Positions 1 through 12,150 of a stretch of 64,000 nucleotides of DNA are shown one piece after another. Under the pieces are notes generated by a model. It ran no database searches, was not told the origin of the DNA, and saw only the letters and a program-made list of their open reading frames with translations. The DNA is from Vicia villosa. Taxonomy: Eukaryota > Streptophyta > Magnoliopsida > Fabales > Fabaceae. Position 1 is the first letter of the stretch, and every line of letters begins with the position of its first letter. A program made the translations under genes and the position numbers. Where the stretch lies: contig NC_081184.1 in assembly GCF_029867415.1 (NCBI RefSeq), positions 79,706,364 to 79,770,363 of the forward strand, in the 5' to 3' direction.

Positions 1-1338
1 GGGGAGCACAACTTCCATGCCGTATACTAGAGAAAAGGGAGTTGCCCCTGTTGAAGTACGCACTGAAGTACGGTACCCATGTAAAGCAAATGGCAGCATT
101 TCATGCCAGTCTTTGTAAGTGACAACCATTTTCTGGACGATCTTCTTAATGTTCTTGTTGGCGGCTTCGACGGCACCGTTCATTTTTGGTCTGTAAGGAG
201 AAGAGTTATGATGCTCAATCTTGAATTCCTCACACAATTCTTTCATCATCTTATTGTTCAAGTTTGAACCATTGTCAGTAATAATCTTGCTGGGAACACC
301 ATATCGGCAAATGATGTTATTCTTGATAAACCTCACAACCACTTGTCTTGTAACATTGGCGTAAGATGCTGCTTCGACCCATTTGGTGAAGTAATCAATA
401 GCTACCAAGATGAAACGATGACCGTTTGAAGCTTTTGGTTCGATCATTCCAATCATGTCGATACCCCACATGGAGAAAGGCCACGGAGATGAGAGAAGGT
501 TGAGTAGAGTCGGTGGCACATGAATCTTATCTGCGTATATCTGGCACTTGTGACATCTCTTCACGTGTTTGTAACAGTCAGATTCCATTGTCAACCAATA
601 GTATCCTGCTCTTAAGATCTTTTTGGACATTGCATGCCCATTTGAATGAGTTCCAAAGGACCCTTCATGCACTTCATGCATTAACATGTCTGCTTCGTGT
701 TTGTCCACGCATCTGAGCAAAACCATGTCGAAATTTCTTTTGTATAGCACATCTCCATTCAGGAAGAAACTACCAGAAAGTCTCCTTAGAGTTTTCTTAT
801 CTTTGTTTGATGCCCCAAGCGGGTACTCTTGAGTTTGAAGGAAGCGTTTGATATCGTGGAACCACGGTTTATCATCGATGACTGCTTCAGTTGCAAACAC
901 ATAGGCGGGCCTTTCAAGGCGCATAATTCTGACTTTAGGCATATCATTCCAATGATTGACTTTGAACATGGAAGATAGAGTAGCCAAGGCATCTGCCATT
1001 CGATTCTGATCTCGAGGTATATGATGCAATTCAACCTTGTTGAAGAAAGTCAACAGACGTCTTGCATAATCTCTGTATGGAATCAAGCCAGGGTGGTAAG
1101 TTTCCCATTTGTCTTTGATTTGGTTGATCATGAGGGCTGAATCTCCATATATGTCGAGGATCTTGATCCTTAAGTCAATGGCTTCTTCGAGACCCATGAT
1201 ACAAGCTTCATATTCTGCGATGTTGTTGGTGCAATCAAATAGCAATCTGGCGGAGAACGGGATATGAGTACCCTTGGGAGTGATGATGATTGCCCCAATT
1301 CCATTGCCAAAAGCGTTTACTGCTCCATCGAAAATTAG
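1..1338 (-). pseudogene. pol: Ogre-A pol, second RNase H and integrase part (runs off the left edge)
   Basis: The translated minus strand matches residues about 515 onward of the Ogre-B polyprotein: an archaeal-type RNase H domain, the HHCC zinc-binding domain of integrase, and the catalytic core through and beyond its glutamate. The window ends shortly after the core, at the conserved motif VYGME. I saw no stop in the parts I checked. The segment is out of frame with the upstream RT because one C is missing near 1,338 compared with Ogre-B, which makes RT end early at 1,335. Integrase inserts the cDNA into host DNA; the second RNase H is characteristic of the Tat lineage. Confidence 0.85.
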
Positions 1339-2780
1339 CCCCATCTTGATCCAGGCTCAGGACCTTCTTCGGGTAATGGTTCGTCACAATCTTTCATCTT
1401 TAAGTACATGACATCTTCGTCAGGAAAGTCAAACTTGAGAGATTGATATTCACTAATTGGTTGATGCGCCAAATGATCGGCGAGAATGCTTCCTTTGACC
1501 GCTTTTTGAGCACGGTATTCAATGTCATATTCGGATAACAGCATTTGCCATCGGGCAATCCTTCCTGTTAAGGCAGGCTTTTCAAAGACGTACTTGATCG
1601 GATCCATTCTGGAGATTAACCAAGTAGTATTGTTGATCATGTACTGGCGGAGCCGTTTTGAAGCCCAAGCCAAAGCACAACATGTTTTTTCGAGCATGGA
1701 GTAACGAGACTCACAGTCTGTGAATTTCTTACTCAAGTAATAGATGGCATGTTCCTTCTTACCGGTTTCATCTTGTTGTCCAAGCATACAACCCATGGAT
1801 TCTTCCAACACAATAAGGTACATGATTAATGGTCTTCCTTCAACTGGAGGAATCAATATTGGTGGTTCTAACAGGTACTCTTTGATACTGTCGAACGCTT
1901 TATGGCAATCTTCAGTCCATACAACCCCTTGATCTTTGCGGAGAAGCTTGAAAATTGGCCCACAAGTAGTAGTCATTTGAGAGATGAATCTGGAGATATA
2001 ATTCAATCGTCCAAGAAATCCTCTTACTTGCTTTTTAGTTTTTGGTGCAGGCATCTCTTGAATAGCTCTGACTTTGTCGGGATCTACTTCAATACCTCTT
2101 TGGTTGACAATGAAACCCAAGAGTTTTCCAGATCTAACCCCAAAAGTACATTTGTTAGGATTCAAGCGAAGCTGATATTTCCTTAGTCGTTGAAACAACT
2201 TCAAAAGGTATTCAATATGTTCTTCTTCTGTGCTGGACTTGGCTATCATGTCGTCCACATAAACTTCAATTTCTTTATGCATCATGTCATGAAAGAGAGT
2301 AGTCATCGCCCTTTGGTAAGTTGCACCTGCATTCTTTAATCCAAACGGCATCACTTTGTAGCAAAAGGTACCCCATGGGGTGATGAAAGATGTCTTCTCC
2401 ATGTCTTCAGGAGCCATCTTAATCTGATTATAACCGGAGAACCCGTCCATGAAGGAAAAGACGTTGAACTTAGCGGTGTTATCAACCAGCATGTCGATAT
2501 GTGGTAATGGAAAGTCATCTTTTGGACTGGCCTTGTTCAAGTCACGGTAGTCAACACACATTCTGGCTTTGCCATCTTTCTTCGGAACTGGCACTATGTT
2601 GGCTAACCATTGAGGATACTCAGAGGTGACAAGAAAACCTGCGTCGAGTTGCTTTTGAACTTCCACTTTGATCTTATTAGCCATATCAGGGTGAGTCCTT
2701 CGCAATTTCTGCTTAACTGGTGGACATTCTGACTTCAATGGCAAGTAATGCTGAACAATATTGGTATCCAACCCAGGCAT
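1335..2780 (-). pseudogene. pol: Ogre-A pol, reverse transcriptase and first RNase H
   Basis: A 481-codon reading frame carries the RT fingers and palm, including the substrate-contacting segment MCVDYRDLNKA and the catalytic motif YVDD, followed by the connection and first RNase H domain (DCESRYSMLEKTCCALAWA region). RT copies the genomic RNA and RNase H removes it. The frame is broken on both sides. Near 2,803 one base is missing relative to Ogre-B, so the upstream pol leader (2,735-3,088) is in another frame. At 1,335 a one-base loss gives a premature stop. A six-base deletion near 2,749 removes two codons. The active-site residues themselves are intact. Confidence 0.9.
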
Positions 2781-3088
2781 GTCTTGGTAGGACCAGGCAA
2801 AACGTCAACATATTCTTTGAGAAGGTCTGTCAACTTACTCTTGACATCAGCATCAAGCAGCGATCCAATGGTCACTTCTTTTTTGTCTTCTTCAGAACCC
2901 AAGTTGATCTTTTCTAGAGGCTCTTTGTGAGGCAGAATGGCTCTTTCCTCGTGCTTAAGTAATCGAGAGATCTCATCCGGGATCTCCTCTTCTTCCTCTT
3001 CTTCGGCTTCGAACACAGGAAACTCAAAGTTGGGAGAGGGCATAGGTTTATTGCATTCAATGGGTTTATCAATAGTAAATCTGCACAT
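2735..3088 (-). pseudogene. pol: Ogre-A pol leader segment after the intron
   Basis: This 117-codon segment begins at the 3' splice site and holds an acidic run (EAEEEEEEEIPDEISRLL) before the RT domain. The same acidic segment stands at 48,934-49,136 in Ogre-B. The last 13 or so residues are frameshifted by a single-base loss near 2,803, so it no longer continues into RT. The ATG at the start lies across the proposed splice acceptor and is unlikely to be a real start. In Ogre elements pol is thought to be expressed from spliced RNA as an extension of gag-pro. Confidence 0.75.
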
Positions 3089-3444
3089 GTGATTTATATT
3101 TATTTCAGAAAATTTTATGAATGCAAGAGTGTATGCAGATTTTTTTTGAAAAGTTTTTTTTTTATTTATTTTTTTTTTGGTTTTTTAGGATTACCATTTC
3201 CAGAAAAAAGCAAAAATAAAACATATAATGTAGGGAATTCAAAATGACGCTTTATTTATGATTCATCTTTGAAACAAAGCCCTAAACACAAACTCATTTG
3301 TCTTGGGCAGGACAAAGAGGGAAACTTTTAAAACAAAGCCCTATACACAAAGTTATTTGGGCGGAACATTTAAAAGCAAAGCCCTATAAAACATCTCTCT
3401 GCTTTGGGCAAGGCAGGAGGTCAAAATAACAGCGAAGTGATTAC
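3081..3444 (-). other. Ogre-A intron between protease and RT coding regions
   Basis: On the minus strand the gag-pro frame runs into a stop whose TAA overlaps a GTAATC donor (G at 3,444). The acceptor TGTGCAG ends at 3,081. Removing the 364 bases takes out the stop and keeps the reading frame into the pol leader. The interior is AT-rich with a long T-rich run before the acceptor, as plant introns are. An intron at this place is a published feature of Ogre elements. The exact splice sites here are my reading and are supported by the same arrangement in Ogre-B. Confidence 0.75.
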
Positions 3445-6116
3445 TTTGAGCGGCGAACAACGTTCGGAACGTCAACAGCTTTCCAGTAGCAACGAACTCC
3501 TCTGTGTATTATGTATTCAGGAAAATTCTCCTCAGAATTATCTTCAGTATTGACATTGACTGCTGGTCGAGCAGGATTTGAAGGTCCTGGTTTGTCACCT
3601 TTGTTCTTTGTAGAGTTGAAACGGTCTTCTTCTACTTCTTGAAGAGCATAAGACGAATCACAATCTTCAGAATTTTCAGGGTGTTCTTCCCAGTCTTCAG
3701 GATGAAGAGACTCATTGTCAGCGACACTTTCTGAGTCAGTTGCGGGGCCATCTTCCCCTTCATCTTCAAAAATGGCATTTATGTGATAATAACCATCTTC
3801 AGGATTATAAACCTTGGTAGATGCATTAAATCCGAAATCTTCAGTAATTTCAGGCTGCTGAGAAAATTGACAGGGCTGATAAGCCTCTTCTGGTTGACTA
3901 TTATATTCAAAGGAATCTCCCCATCCAGTTGGTTGGATATCTTCAATCGCAATCTTTGAACTTTCAGGTGCAGTGTATTTCACCATATAATCAAATTTTC
4001 CACTTGGTTGTCCCAAGGTGTCCCAGATCTCTGCAGGAACAGGCTCAGTTTCTTTGCCTTTGGGTTTCTCCGAAGGAGGATATGGTTCTTCCTGAGATAT
4101 ATATCCCGAGTCATTGAGATAACATTTCCATTCTTCTTCAGGATCAGGTAGACCTTCTTCAATGCATTCTTCGATAAGGACATTAACCTCTTGAGGAATT
4201 GGGTTAAGGAATCCCCCACAAATGAATGTTTCTTTGATCGGACGAAGGGTTTCATCCTTCTTGGTGCAGTTTGAGAATGTTGGTGAACATCCGAGACCTG
4301 CTCTGGTTTCATTCTTGGTAGGGATCACAACTTGCCCCCAGCCAGTGGTAGTTCCATCTTTTACTATTTTTACAGCCTCTTTGTAAGAAGAGATTGATGC
4401 TTTCTTCTTGGAAGATTCGTCTTCTAAAGAGAGACCTTGGAACTGAGTTCCTTCCACATCATCAGCACTGATGAAAGAGAAATTGGATAAATGGCTCACC
4501 ATCAAGGCTTGTTCCCCACTTATTGTTACCAATTTTCCATTTGTTACAAACTTTAACTTTTGATGGAGCGTAGACGTTACTGCCCCTGCTTCATGGATCC
4601 ATGGTCGTCCTAACAGACAGCTATAAGCAGCTTGAATGTCCATGACCTGGAAGGTGATTTGAAATGTATGTGGACCAATTGTCATGGGAAGGTTGACTTC
4701 GCCGATAACAGATTTTCGCGATCCATCAAATGCTTTGACTACTACACCACTGAACTTCATAGGCATTCCTTGGTAAGACAAGCGAGCAAGAGTTGTCTTT
4801 GGCATCACATTCAAGGAAGACCCGGTGTCTACCAACACGTTGGACAAAGAGTCTGACTGACAGTTCATAGAAATGTTCAGAGCAAGATTGTGATTTCTTC
4901 CCTCCTCGGGGAGTTCTTCATCACAGAAGCTTAAATTGTTACAAGCTGTTATGCTAGCTATTATCCCATCAAAGTGATCAACAGTCACATCATGATCTAC
5001 AAAAGCTTGATCCAAGACCTTCATCAGGACTTCCCTGTGGGCTTCAGAGTTTAAAAGCAATGAAAGTATTGAGATCTTTGAAGGAGTCTGCATAAGCTGA
5101 TCCACAATCTTGTATTCACTTCTTTTGATAAGCTTCAAAATTTCATCAATGTCTGGATTGACATTGGTTCCACTGGACTGACCAACATCAGTGTTTGTAT
5201 TACTGACAGGAGTTTCCTCGGGATTCCCTACTGGTGTATTGACAGGATTTTGCCCGGTTGCAGGAGCAACAGGCTGCTTTGAAGGTAGTGGAGTATACAC
5301 ACGTCCACTTCTTGTTACTCGACTCACATCAGCGATGTTTACAACGGATGAAAGAGTAGGTAAAGGAACTTCTTGTCCATTTTTTATCATTGTTGCATTG
5401 TAATTGTATGGAACTGCCTTGTCAGAGTCATAAGGAACAGGTCCAGGTAGACAAATGATCAAAGGAGCAACGGGAACCTTTGGCTTGTTGTAAGTAACTT
5501 CCATGCGCCCAGGCATGTTGAAATGAGGAACGATGACGTTAACTTTAGGCATTTCCGAGTTGATATCTGAGACTAAAAGCTCATGCGGATAACATCCTAT
5601 CATGTTAACTTCATATTCATCCCTATTTCTGTAGATCTGAATAGTACCATTATCCAACAGAAATTGGAGATCTCTTCTCACAATCGAACATCCGTGTGGA
5701 TCTACACAACATATGCTACAAGAACCATATTGATGCTGGCGAAAACTCGGCCCTCGACAGAGAGTGGCATGCATTTGTACCAAATCTGCTCTTGAGTAAT
5801 TGATATTATAGACTCGGTATGGACCAGGACATCCATATACCATGTTTACAACATGTCCTCCATGATTGGGCAGTGGATTTGCTTGCACATTTGGATTCAG
5901 ATTTCTGAAAGAGAGGAGATTAGATCTAACCAACCTCTGAACTTCATATTTCAAAGCTATGCAATGCTCAAGATCATGGCCAGGTGCTCCTTGATGATAA
6001 GGGCATGAGACCTCAGCTTTGTACCACCATGGAAGTTTCTCAGGTACTGGTGGTGGTGCTCTAGTTTGAACGAGACCTTTTTCAATCAAAGCAGGGTACA
6101 ATTCTGTGTAGGTCAT
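3441..6116 (-). pseudogene. gag-pro: Ogre-A gag C-terminal part and protease
   Basis: An 891-codon frame holds the C-terminal part of Gag with a CX2HX5HX4C zinc-knuckle variant near its start (CPYHQGAPGHDLEHC), a long low-complexity linker, the aspartic protease with the active-site motif DTGSS and the typical LLGRPW motif, and an acidic tail. It ends at the stop that overlaps the intron donor. In Ogre-B this is continuous with the rest of gag. Here it is cut off by a CAA-to-TAA change at 6,144-6,146, so the 'start' ATG at 6,116 is only the first internal methionine. Protease would release the mature proteins from the polyprotein. Confidence 0.88.
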
Positions 6117-6143
6117 TTGAATCGGATCAAACTGTGGAGCTCT

Positions 6144-7469
6144 TTAAACACGATTCTGATTATTGTTGAACTGCTGAGCCTGTTGTCGAGGCTGTTGTTG
6201 TTGAAACTGCGGGGTAAATCCCGGATTTGGTGTTGTATTAACGACTGGCGCAATAGCAGAAATCTGTTGTTGACGATTGACATTTGCTCTTGGCTTCCCT
6301 TGGGACACCATGTCAACACTTTGTTCTTTCTTCTTTGGGAAACCACTTCCGATCTTTTTGGTTCCACTTGAAGATCCACCTTCTTTAGTCAGACTTCCGG
6401 TTCGGACTCCTTCTTCTAGACGCATCCCCATGTTTACCATTTCGGTGAAATCACTTGGAGCACTAGCAATCATGCGTTCATAATAAAACGGACCTAGAGT
6501 ATTCAAGAAGATCTTTGTCATCTCTTTCTCTTTTAACGGTGGATTAATCTGAGCAGCAGTTTCTCTCCATCGTTGGGCATATTCTTTGAAAGCTTCATGG
6601 TCTTTCTGAGCCATGGATCGAAGCTGGTCTCTGTCTGGAGCCATATCCGAGTTATACTTGTATTGTCGAACAAAGGCCTCACCTAGGTCATTGAAAGTCC
6701 GAATATTGGTGCTATCCAAACCTGTGTACCACTTCAGTGCGGCACCAGTCAAACTGTCTTGAAATTAATGGATAAGCAACTGATGATTATCTGCATAAGT
6801 AGACATCTTTCTGGCATACATTACGAGATGACTTTGTGGACAAGAACTACCTTTGTACTTCTCAAAGTCAGGGACCTTGAATTTAGTAGGTATTTGTACA
6901 CTGGGAACTAAACATAGCTCCTGGGCATTCTTTCCAAACAAATCTTTGCCACGAATAGCTTTGACTTCCAATTGAATCTTGTTGAACTGTTCTTGGAGAT
7001 CTTCCACAAGATTACGCTGATTTGTGCTATCACCTTGATCATGATAAATCTCACTGCCATCATAAGGAACAGTGTGAACTGTAGGGGTCGGAACTGTCAT
7101 AGTGGGTTGAGAAAGTGCCATAGTAATCTGGGAAAAAGTTACCCCTGAATGTGGAATAAATGCTGAACCTTGTGCAGCAGGCGCTTCAGTTGTAGCTGTT
7201 TGAACCCCAGAGAAATTATGACGGAAACCTGTACCAAAGCTGAAAGGCGGGCCCCAACCTTCTGGCATGGAGAAAGATGGAATACCGAATGCAACTGTAG
7301 AAACTGGAGTAGTGACTTCAGATGTTACTGTTGCTTGACTGTTGGGTGGCGGCGGCTGATTCTGTGCGGCCATTAAGGAGTCAACCAGAGTAGTGAGACT
7401 TTCCAATTTTTCCTGAAGGGTGGTCACTGTACCAGGAAGCTCAATATTCTCTTGTTCAGAGTGTTCCAT
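6144..7469 (-). pseudogene. gag: Ogre-A gag N-terminal and capsid part, two nonsense mutations
   Basis: Starts at ATG 7,469 (MEHSEQENIEL). The first 234 codons contain a short coiled coil, a Pro/Thr-rich stretch and the beginning of the retrotransposon gag (capsid) domain, then stop at 6,765-6,767 where Ogre-B has a tyrosine codon (TAC to TAA). The same frame continues through the capsid core (GAALKWYTGL to MRLEEGV) and a Gln/Asn-rich region to a second stop at 6,144-6,146. Gag forms the particle that packages the RNA. With two stops this copy cannot make full-length Gag without readthrough. Confidence 0.88.
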
Positions 7470-7834
7470 TACTCTTCTTCTATTCGAACGAGTATTGTAT
7501 CTGTGATCTGATTGCGAGCGCGGTCGAGAAACTTTGAGACGCGACAGCTTGACGATCTATTGGAGAAAGATCCAAAAGATAAGACTCTATACAACAGACT
7601 CGATATGCAGAATGATGTATGCAAAAAGAAATTTATGATTTTTCCAAACATTTTAAAGATTATTTCCTTGCAAATATTTGAACACAAACTATTCTTTTAT
7701 TGAAATAATGGGAAATGTTACAACATTGGAGCATAGCTCCTTACAGAAGCAAATGATAAGTAAAAATCTAAACAATCCTAAGCATCTTCATCAGACGAAG
7801 AACCAAATGCATTATGCAGCTTGAGCTTCATGAT
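7470..7834 (-). other. Ogre-A spacer between ORF1 and gag
   Basis: This non-coding stretch of about 365 bp is conserved with Ogre-B 44,241-44,550. It contains T- and A-rich runs and no ORF that is kept in both copies. How gag is translated downstream of ORF1 (reinitiation, separate transcript or leaky scanning) cannot be told from the sequence. Confidence 0.6.
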
Positions 7835-9307
7835 TTATTTCCCATAGTAAGCTTTCAATTCGGCCTTTTCAGCCTTCAGCTTGTCAACAACATTCTTCCA
7901 ATTGTCAGGTATCGGAGCGTTGCTTTTTGAGCCTTCAAGCTTTTTCTTGCTTTCTTTGATGTATCTTCTGATTGCGGCATCTTTCCGACGGATCTTATCA
8001 TCTTTGTTCATGAGCCATCCATCCTGATAATAGAGAGTTTCTTCATGTTCTTTCACTTTTTTCTTCAACTTTCTATTTTCCACATCAGTTCTTTGAAACT
8101 TTTCTTCCCAAGCGTCTTTTTCTATCCTCATCTTGGTCAAAGTGTCTTGGTATTCCTCCATAGCGGGAATGTTGGGTCGTTGAGATACCACAGGGAACAT
8201 GGGTTTTTCATAATCATAAGGCATTTGAAACTCCTTTGCTCTTTTCTTTACCCAACAGATGTAGGCGTTCGTAGCGATACAGTTCCTTATCTCACCTTTT
8301 TCTTTCCATCGGATGTCGTACCAGGCTTTCACCATTTTTGTTTTCAACCCTTGAGGATCATTTCCTTCCTGATAGAAGTAGCTTTCCACTGTAGGGCCAA
8401 TGGGTTTAGTTGAATTTGCATACCCGAGTTGTCGTCGGGCTAGGACCGGATTGTAGTTAATTCCTCCTTGTGTACCAATGAGGGGTACGTTGGCGAATTC
8501 TCCACAACTTTCAATGGTTTCTGTACCGCAGCGAGCCAAGGTATACCACTGAATATCATTATTAGTAAGAGACATAAGTCTTTGAGACCAACGTAAACCT
8601 TCTCGGTTTTCCGTGAGAATGGGAGACTTAGGTAAGTGTGAAACAATCCATTTAAACAACAGAGGTGCACAACATACAATAATTCCACCACCTTGGTGAT
8701 TCCTATGATGGACAGAGAAATACATGTCACCAAGCAGAGTCGGAACGGGATTTCCATTCAAAAAGACCTTTATGGCATTGATATCAATAAAGTCGTCGAT
8801 ATTGGGAAACAGAACCAACCCATAGATGAGCAAGGCTAGTACAGCTTCAAAAGCTATCATGCTACCAGTCTCGATGAAATCAAAGGCTTTCTTTATTAGA
8901 AACTGTGAAGGCAAACCTGGAAGGTTTCCTTTGGTAGTCCAATTACTCTCTATTTCAGATTTCTTCAAGTGGGTACCTGTTGCAATGACTGGTGACTTAG
9001 GAATGGCTTCCAAACCATTGAAAGGTATTTTGTCAGACACAGGAATACCCAAAAGATTGGCATATTCTTCCAAGGTTGGTACCAACTGATAGTCTGGAAA
9101 GGTAAAACACCGGTAGACGGGATCATAAAACTGAACCAGAGTTTTGAGAAGTCCTTCATCAACATGAGTGTTCAAGATAGGCAAAAGCTTTCCATGGCTT
9201 TTCCTAAAATCAGAAGGATCTTGTACAAAAGACGCTAACTCTTTCAGTCTTTCCACATTAGGCTCTTTGAAACTGTACCTCTTGGTATGCCTTTTTACCC
9301 ACTCCAT
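7835..9307 (-). CDS. Ogre-A ORF1 protein of unknown function (Ogre-specific)
   Basis: A 490-codon ORF starting MEWVKRHTKRY, upstream of gag, the position that defines Ogre elements. The N-terminal about 370 residues look globular, with aromatic and glycine motifs such as YEKPMFPVV and GGINYNPVLARRQLGYAN. The last about 110 residues are a Lys/Glu-rich coiled coil. I recall similar plant proteins annotated only as a domain of unknown function. The function is not known and I do not assign one. It ends 19 codons earlier than the Ogre-B copy because a GAA codon became TAA. Apart from that, only scattered substitutions separate the two copies, so the frame has been maintained. Confidence 0.85.
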   Translation of the reverse strand: MEWVKRHTKRYSFKEPNVERLKELASFVQDPSDFRKSHGKLLPILNTHVDEGLLKTLVQFYDPVYRCFTFPDYQLVPTLEEYANLLGIPVSDKIPFNGLEAIPKSPVIATGTHLKKSEIESNWTTKGNLPGLPSQFLIKKAFDFIETGSMIAFEAVLALLIYGLVLFPNIDDFIDINAIKVFLNGNPVPTLLGDMYFSVHHRNHQGGGIIVCCAPLLFKWIVSHLPKSPILTENREGLRWSQRLMSLTNNDIQWYTLARCGTETIESCGEFANVPLIGTQGGINYNPVLARRQLGYANSTKPIGPTVESYFYQEGNDPQGLKTKMVKAWYDIRWKEKGEIRNCIATNAYICWVKKRAKEFQMPYDYEKPMFPVVSQRPNIPAMEEYQDTLTKMRIEKDAWEEKFQRTDVENRKLKKKVKEHEETLYYQDGWLMNKDDKIRRKDAAIRRYIKESKKKLEGSKSNAPIPDNWKNVVDKLKAEKAELKAYYGK

Positions 9308-10077
9308 AACCTAATCCTATAGTGTTTGCAAAGAAAATTCTCTAATTGTTTGGAGAAAATCATGTTTTTATGGAAAAAGATTTTTTTTTTATTTTTTTAT
9401 GGATGTATGAATGCATGGATGCATGGATGCCACATATTCAAACATGGTAAAGCGAACATGGTAACGCAAACATGGTACTGTAAACATGGCAACACAAACA
9501 TGGTACACACAGGTTCAAAGGTCCAGCGTCACGAGCATGAGGTCACAAAACCAAACATGGGATAGTTCTAGTTAATCACCTGCAAAACATGTCCTACTGA
9601 TACGTCAGAGTCTACATCTTTCTTTCGGATATTACCGACTTTCCACAATTAAACTCATGAGCCAGCAATATTCTCAAGAAAAACTCGTCTGAGTGTGGTT
9701 CTCCGCATGACAACTAATCCAAGTCTTCACCTGAATAGTTTCTGCACCACAACCTAATAAGGCCAGGATGGGTTGGGGTTTTACAGCCAACTCAGCTTCT
9801 ACAGTTCAATGAAAGCAATAATGTCTTCGCAACTAAACTTGCTAAACATATATTACAAACAAGGAACCTCCACTGAGCGGAAGGATTCTCACGTGCGCCT
9901 GCATATGACTATACCCTCCACCTAATTCTTATGTGTACTTAATCCGGGTTAGGATTTGTCCATAATGTATCACTTATAACAGAACCACGCAAGTAACAGA
10001 ACCAAAGAACCAAACAAGAACAAAATAAAAACAAAACAAATAGAAATAACCCTTTCTTTGGAAACAATAAAAAGATG
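9308..10077 (-). other. Ogre-A 5' untranslated region with short ACATGG repeats
   Basis: The segment lies between the primer binding site and ORF1. Around 9,395-9,560 there are about eight imperfect copies of a 13-15 bp unit containing AAACATGGTA, preceded by GCATGGAT steps. The equivalent cluster stands at 42,490-42,600 in Ogre-B. No conserved ORF was found. Confidence 0.65.
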
Positions 10078-10096
10078 GTCCCCAGTGAAGTCGCCA
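10078..10096 (-). other. Ogre-A primer binding site
   Basis: The minus strand reads TGGCGACTTCACTGGGGAC six bases after the LTR end at 10,103. It starts with TGG, the complement of a tRNA CCA end, and resembles the tRNA-Arg type site reported for Ogre. The same 19 bases occur at 41,906-41,924 in Ogre-B. Confidence 0.8.
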
Positions 10097-10784
10097 TTTT
10101 TCTGTCGCGGGGAAAAATCGTTATTCTTTTTTCGGGATGAGACACCTGATGCCTTCTTTGGGCTCGAGTGCTCAAAAAATGATTTTTCTTTGTACCGACC
10201 AAACTTTTTATTGTTTCCAAAAGAGGAAAAGGAAAAAAGCTGCAATAACCTTAAAAGTGGGGAGAGATCTTGGGTAAGAGGGTTGGTTATACGAAGGGAA
10301 GGTATTAGCACCCAACGTATCTATAGTACTCTATAGGTTTCTTTGTTTTGTTTATTCCATTCTTGTTATGATGGAGGTTCTTGTGAGATAGGTGGTACCT
10401 AAGGTGTTTGTTTGATTATGCTCGCAAAGATCATCGCGATCCTCTGCATACATATCCCTTAGAGGGAATCAGAGCATCTGTAGCTCGGGGTCTACGGGTG
10501 CTAAGGTTTGAATGGTTTTTTTTTGTTTTATTTTGTTTTGCTCGCCAAGGATACGACCTTGTGCCTACGTATTCTCAAAGGGATGTTGAGAAAGTCAGAG
10601 CAATCGTAGTTCCCACTTATGCTAGTGGAAGCAAAGGAAAATAGACAAATGTCATCTAAATGCTCGATGTATCTAATCTATATCATCACATACATCAGTT
10701 TGATTTGTGTTTGAAAATCTTTTCATTATAAGCCCTGGGCCATGCCACTTATGGTGCTTAGAATGATAAAGATGTTTTTGTTGT

Positions 10785-11045
10785 TTAACCAGCCTTGTGG
10801 CAAAAACTTTCAATGAAGTCAGCCTTGTGACGAAAAGTTTTGATTAATCAGCCAGCCTCGTGGCAAAAGTTTCAATGAAGTCAGCCTTGTGACAAAAACT
10901 TTGATTAATCAGCCAGTATGGTGGAAAAACGGTTTGATTGATTAGCCAGCCTTGTGGCAAAAAGAAGTTTGATTGATTAGCCAGCCCTGTGGCAAAAGTT
11001 TGATTGATTAGCCAGCCTTGTGGCAAAAAAGTTTGATTGATTGAT
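10785..11045 (-). repeat. Degenerate tandem repeat in Ogre-A LTR (AGCCAGCCTTGTGGCAAAA unit)
   Basis: About eight imperfect units of roughly 30-33 bp contain CAGCCTTGTGGCAAAA followed by a TTTGATTGATTAG spacer. The core GCC-TTGT-GGC can pair with itself. The same cluster is at 58,470-58,735 in Ogre-B with a different unit number, so the array length varies between copies. Confidence 0.75.
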
Positions 11046-11119
11046 TGTTTGTGATGATATAGAAGAGATACTCCTATCATAGAGATGAAAAATGTCTAAT
11101 CTCCTAGGGTATTTGTTTT

Positions 11120-11310
11120 GGATATTTGGGATGCTTATAAGAAGCCCGTGGGTCCTTGTACGAAGCCCAAGAGGAGGCTATCCGAGGGTCCTTGCCTTGT
11201 AAGCCCAAGAGGAGGCTATGGGAGGGACAATCCAGGGTCCTTGCATTATAAGCCCAAGAGGAGGCTATGGGAGGGTCACTCGTTTGTACAAAGCCCAAGG
11301 GGAGGCATGG
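11120..11310 (-). repeat. Tandem repeat of about 55 bp in Ogre-A LTR (GCCCAAGAGGAGGCTA unit)
   Basis: Four imperfect units contain AAGCCCAAGAGGAGGCTATG and GGGTCCTTG. The unit includes the inverted pair AGCC/GGCT. A matching cluster is at 58,195-58,350 in Ogre-B. Confidence 0.75.
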
Positions 11311-11517
11311 TATAGTTGGTTTGAGCTCTTAGAGCGATTTCACCGGGAAACCATACTCTATGTCCTAACCTAAACTAGGGAGATTCTTTGCACGAAGCCC
11401 AATATGAGGCTATGGGGAACCTAGTGTTGTACTAAGTTGAACAAGCATATATAACACAATCACAAATATGAACAAGTACGAACAAATATGAACAAGTACA
11501 TGAACAAATATGAACAG

Positions 11518-11571
<54 letters not shown>
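11518..11571. repeat. (TA)n microsatellite in Ogre-A LTR
   Basis: About 26 uninterrupted TA steps. At the same place Ogre-B (about 57,978-57,996) has only a short ATATATG stretch, so the expansion is private to Ogre-A. ORFs of poly-(Tyr-Ile) type over it are artefacts. Confidence 0.95.
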
Positions 11572-11573
<2 letters not shown>

Positions 11574-11986
11574 CAAAGTGTGTGTATATAATGGAGTTTA
11601 TGAAGGAAATATACCTGTAAGCATGATCCATTTGTATACACGGGGCTCGGGACTCATACTCGGGGAGAGGCCCTTTTGAGTTTATTCAAAGCTATGTAAA
11701 CAGGTATCTACAAAGGGGCTTGGGACTTATACCTACGTGGAGGCCCATGGTATTTTTGGGAAGATTTATTGTTTTGAAAGAGTTTTCTGTACAAAGAAAA
11801 ACTGTATAAAAAGAAAAAAGAGTGGGTCTTATACTCTCTAATATTCGAGAGGCCCCACATCATTTTGAAAATCAATTGATCAATTAAAAAGATTTAATCA
11901 ATAGTTTCAAAAAGAAATGGTTTATTGTCTTTGAAAAGAATCGCGACCGCTTGTTTTAAAACAATTTGAATTTGACAAAAGTCAAC

Positions 11987-12150
11987 TTAATTAAGTTTAA
12001 ATCAAATTTTAATGCTTAATTAAGACCTAAGTGATTTAGTGTTTGATCACAAAAATAGTCAACAAACAATAATTGTTTAATTAAGTTTAAATCAAATTTT
12101 AATGCTTAATTAAGACCTAAGTGATTTAGTGTTTGATCACAAAAAATAGT
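11987..12150 (-). repeat. 90 bp tandem duplication in Ogre-A LTR beside the deletion point
   Basis: A segment of about 74 bp starting TTAATTAAGTTTAAATC at 11,987 recurs from 12,077, giving a 90 bp period. Ogre-B has the segment once (about 57,255-57,330). The duplication lies next to the broken end of the Athila-like insertion at 12,204. Confidence 0.8.

Noticed and set aside
11432..11679. ORFs with long Tyr-Ile runs on both strands
   Set aside because: Translation of the (TA)n microsatellite in the Ogre-A LTR.
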